Shown: one piece after another, positions 63,212-64,000 of the stretch
Layout of the letters: each line of letters opens with the position of its first letter
Numbering within the stretch: position 1 is the first letter of the stretch
NCBI GenBank assembly: GCA_020635115.1
Contig: JACKAK010000002.1
Location: 124,001-188,000 of the forward strand
DNA: 64,000 nt
Direction: 5' to 3'
Origin: Halobacteriovoraceae bacterium
GTDB lineage: Bacteria > Bdellovibrionota > Bacteriovoracia > Bacteriovoracales > Bacteriovoracaceae
Made by a program: the position numbers and the translations under genes
Notes under the pieces: generated by a model
The model's input: only the letters and a program-made list of their open reading frames with translations
What the model was told of the DNA's origin: nothing
Database searches by the model: none

Positions 63212-64000
63212 TTATTTTTTCAGTGTGTTTATTAAGGACTTAATTTGCTGCACTTCTTGTGAATTCGTTTCAAGGTTTAAATAGGATTCAAATGAATTTA
63301 TCGCCATGTCACTTTGGCCTAATTTTAAATAAAGATATCCCAAATTTTTATGTGCAGCAGCATTAGTTTTATCTATTTTAACAACTCTATAAAATAATTG
63401 TTGTGCTTCCTCAAATTTATTTTGTTTAAATTTCATTCTCCCAAGTGCTAATAATCCTTCCACATATTTTGAATTTAAAGAAATTGATTTTTCAAAACTT
63501 TTTCTCGCCTCTTTATAATTTTCTTTGATGTAATAAATTTCACCAAGAATATAATGTCCATTCTCAATATTTGGATTGTACTGAATTTCAAGTTGTGCAT
63601 GCTTTGAAGCTTCTTCTATATTATTTAGTTTCAAGTAAGTTTTTGCTAGAAGATAGTTTATTTTTGGGTAGTCATTCAATCTTTTAAAAACTTTATCATA
63701 AGATTTTAGGGCCTCTTCATAATTTTCATTCAAATAATAATATTCACCAAGCTTTATATGAATATCTAAATTACCTGGATTTATATAAAGAAGTTCATTC
63801 GAATATTTGAGTAAATTTTTTGAATCGTTGTTTAAGACTGCTTGTTTAATTAAGAATTCATAAAATGATTCTATAGAAGTGCTAATTTGTTCCAATTTTT
63901 TTCTAACATTTTCATACTCAAAATTCTTGCCCACTCTGTAATAAAACTGAGCAATTTGTGCCAAATAATAAGGATTGTTTCCATCATTTTTAAGTAAACT
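63212..64000 (-). CDS. TPR-repeat protein (partial, N-terminus outside window)
   Basis: The frame is open to the right edge; 262 codons are visible. At least five tetratricopeptide repeats can be read: KLGEYYYLNENYEEALKSYDK, LLAKTYLKLNNIEEASKHAQ, ILGEIYYIKENYKEARKSFEK, ALGRMKFKQNKFEEAQQLFYR and NLGYLYLKLGQSDMAINSFE. They have the usual G/Y/A-F-P pattern. TPR arrays are protein-binding scaffolds; a partner cannot be assigned. The TTG at 63964 is an artefact start because coding sequence continues upstream in frame. Confidence 0.85.
   Translation of the reverse strand, partial: SLLKNDGNNPYYLAQIAQFYYRVGKNFEYENVRKKLEQISTSIESFYEFLIKQAVLNNDSKNLLKYSNELLYINPGNLDIHIKLGEYYYLNENYEEALKSYDKVFKRLNDYPKINYLLAKTYLKLNNIEEASKHAQLEIQYNPNIENGHYILGEIYYIKENYKEARKSFEKSISLNSKYVEGLLALGRMKFKQNKFEEAQQLFYRVVKIDKTNAAAHKNLGYLYLKLGQSDMAINSFESYLNLETNSQEVQQIKSLINTLKK

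Noticed and set aside
62938..63243. 101-codon plus-strand frame
   Set aside because: It is an antisense read-through of two tRNA-Ser genes and not a protein gene.
1..64000. CRISPR arrays or cas genes
   Set aside because: No set of regularly spaced long repeats and no Cas-like protein was seen; the 12-base repeats at 58243 are far too short.

Overview
The window is AT-rich (roughly one third G+C by eye) and comes from a Gram-negative, chemotactic bacterium. It has lipoprotein and Sec signal peptides, outer-membrane-type proteins, an mDAP-type MurE, an MglA-type GTPase, PilZ proteins, AgmX/PglI-type and secreted peptidoglycan- and phosphate-active proteins. Together with the low G+C this fits a Bacteriovoracales-like member of the Bdellovibrionota (Bacteriovorax/Halobacteriovorax/Peredibacter-type predator). 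That placement is inference from gene content and style; the window contains no rRNA gene.

Layout. 1-2.9 kb (minus): chemosensory operon of a response regulator, a NIT-domain chemoreceptor and an Hpt/CheA-like protein cut by the window edge. 3.1-13.5 kb (minus): division and cell wall cluster in the order mtnP, rsmH, ftsL, ftsI, murE, murF, mraY, murD, ftsW. 13.6-16.1 kb (plus): secreted M14 carboxypeptidase and a lipase-like hydrolase. 16.1-20.0 kb (minus): dnaX, ybaB, recR, a roadblock-like gene and mglA, with the 4.5S SRP RNA and its promoter just upstream. 20.0-21.7 kb: an exported Ppx/GppA-fold protein and an AgmX/PglI-type lipoprotein. 21.8-27.2 kb (plus): a ugpC-B-A-E-like glycerol-phosphate ABC transporter with a glycerophosphodiester phosphodiesterase and a CPBP protease. 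27.2-33.0 kb: three large GT-C-like membrane proteins, the last one decaying at its 3' end. 33.4-35.1 kb: tRNA-Ser(GGA), tadA, a PilZ membrane protein and a small membrane protein. 35.2-38.8 kb (plus): methylcitrate cycle prpD-prpB-prpC with a strong terminator, followed by convergent sodB. 39.5-44.9 kb: a second PilZ membrane protein, an FAD oxidoreductase, an ACC-synthase-like aminotransferase, a small secreted protein and an unusual TadC-CpaF fusion. 44.9-50.1 kb: tRNA-Arg(ACG), two exported phosphatase-like proteins and a dicarboxylate symporter. 50.3-57.8 kb: poorly recognisable envelope proteins, including a secreted lysozyme/transglycosylase-like protein. 57.8-60.6 kb: remnants of mobile DNA (IS1595-type transposase fragment, frameshifted tyrosine recombinase). 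60.6-64 kb: RDD and DUF2339 membrane proteins, two tRNA-Ser genes with promoter and terminator, and a TPR protein cut by the window edge.

Most notable: a soluble fusion of a T2SF (TadC-like) domain with a CpaF-like ATPase that has lost its nucleotide-binding motifs; an exported protein joining helix-turn-helix-like repeats to a metallophosphoesterase; a dcw-encoded MurD with altered catalytic motifs; an exported Ppx/GppA-fold protein; a lysozyme-like gene overlapping a small secreted partner; and a strong excess of the tetranucleotide GGCC. Several genes carry single-base frame problems (response regulator start, lysozyme start, transposase, integrase, GT-C tail), so either decay or residual assembly indels should be considered.
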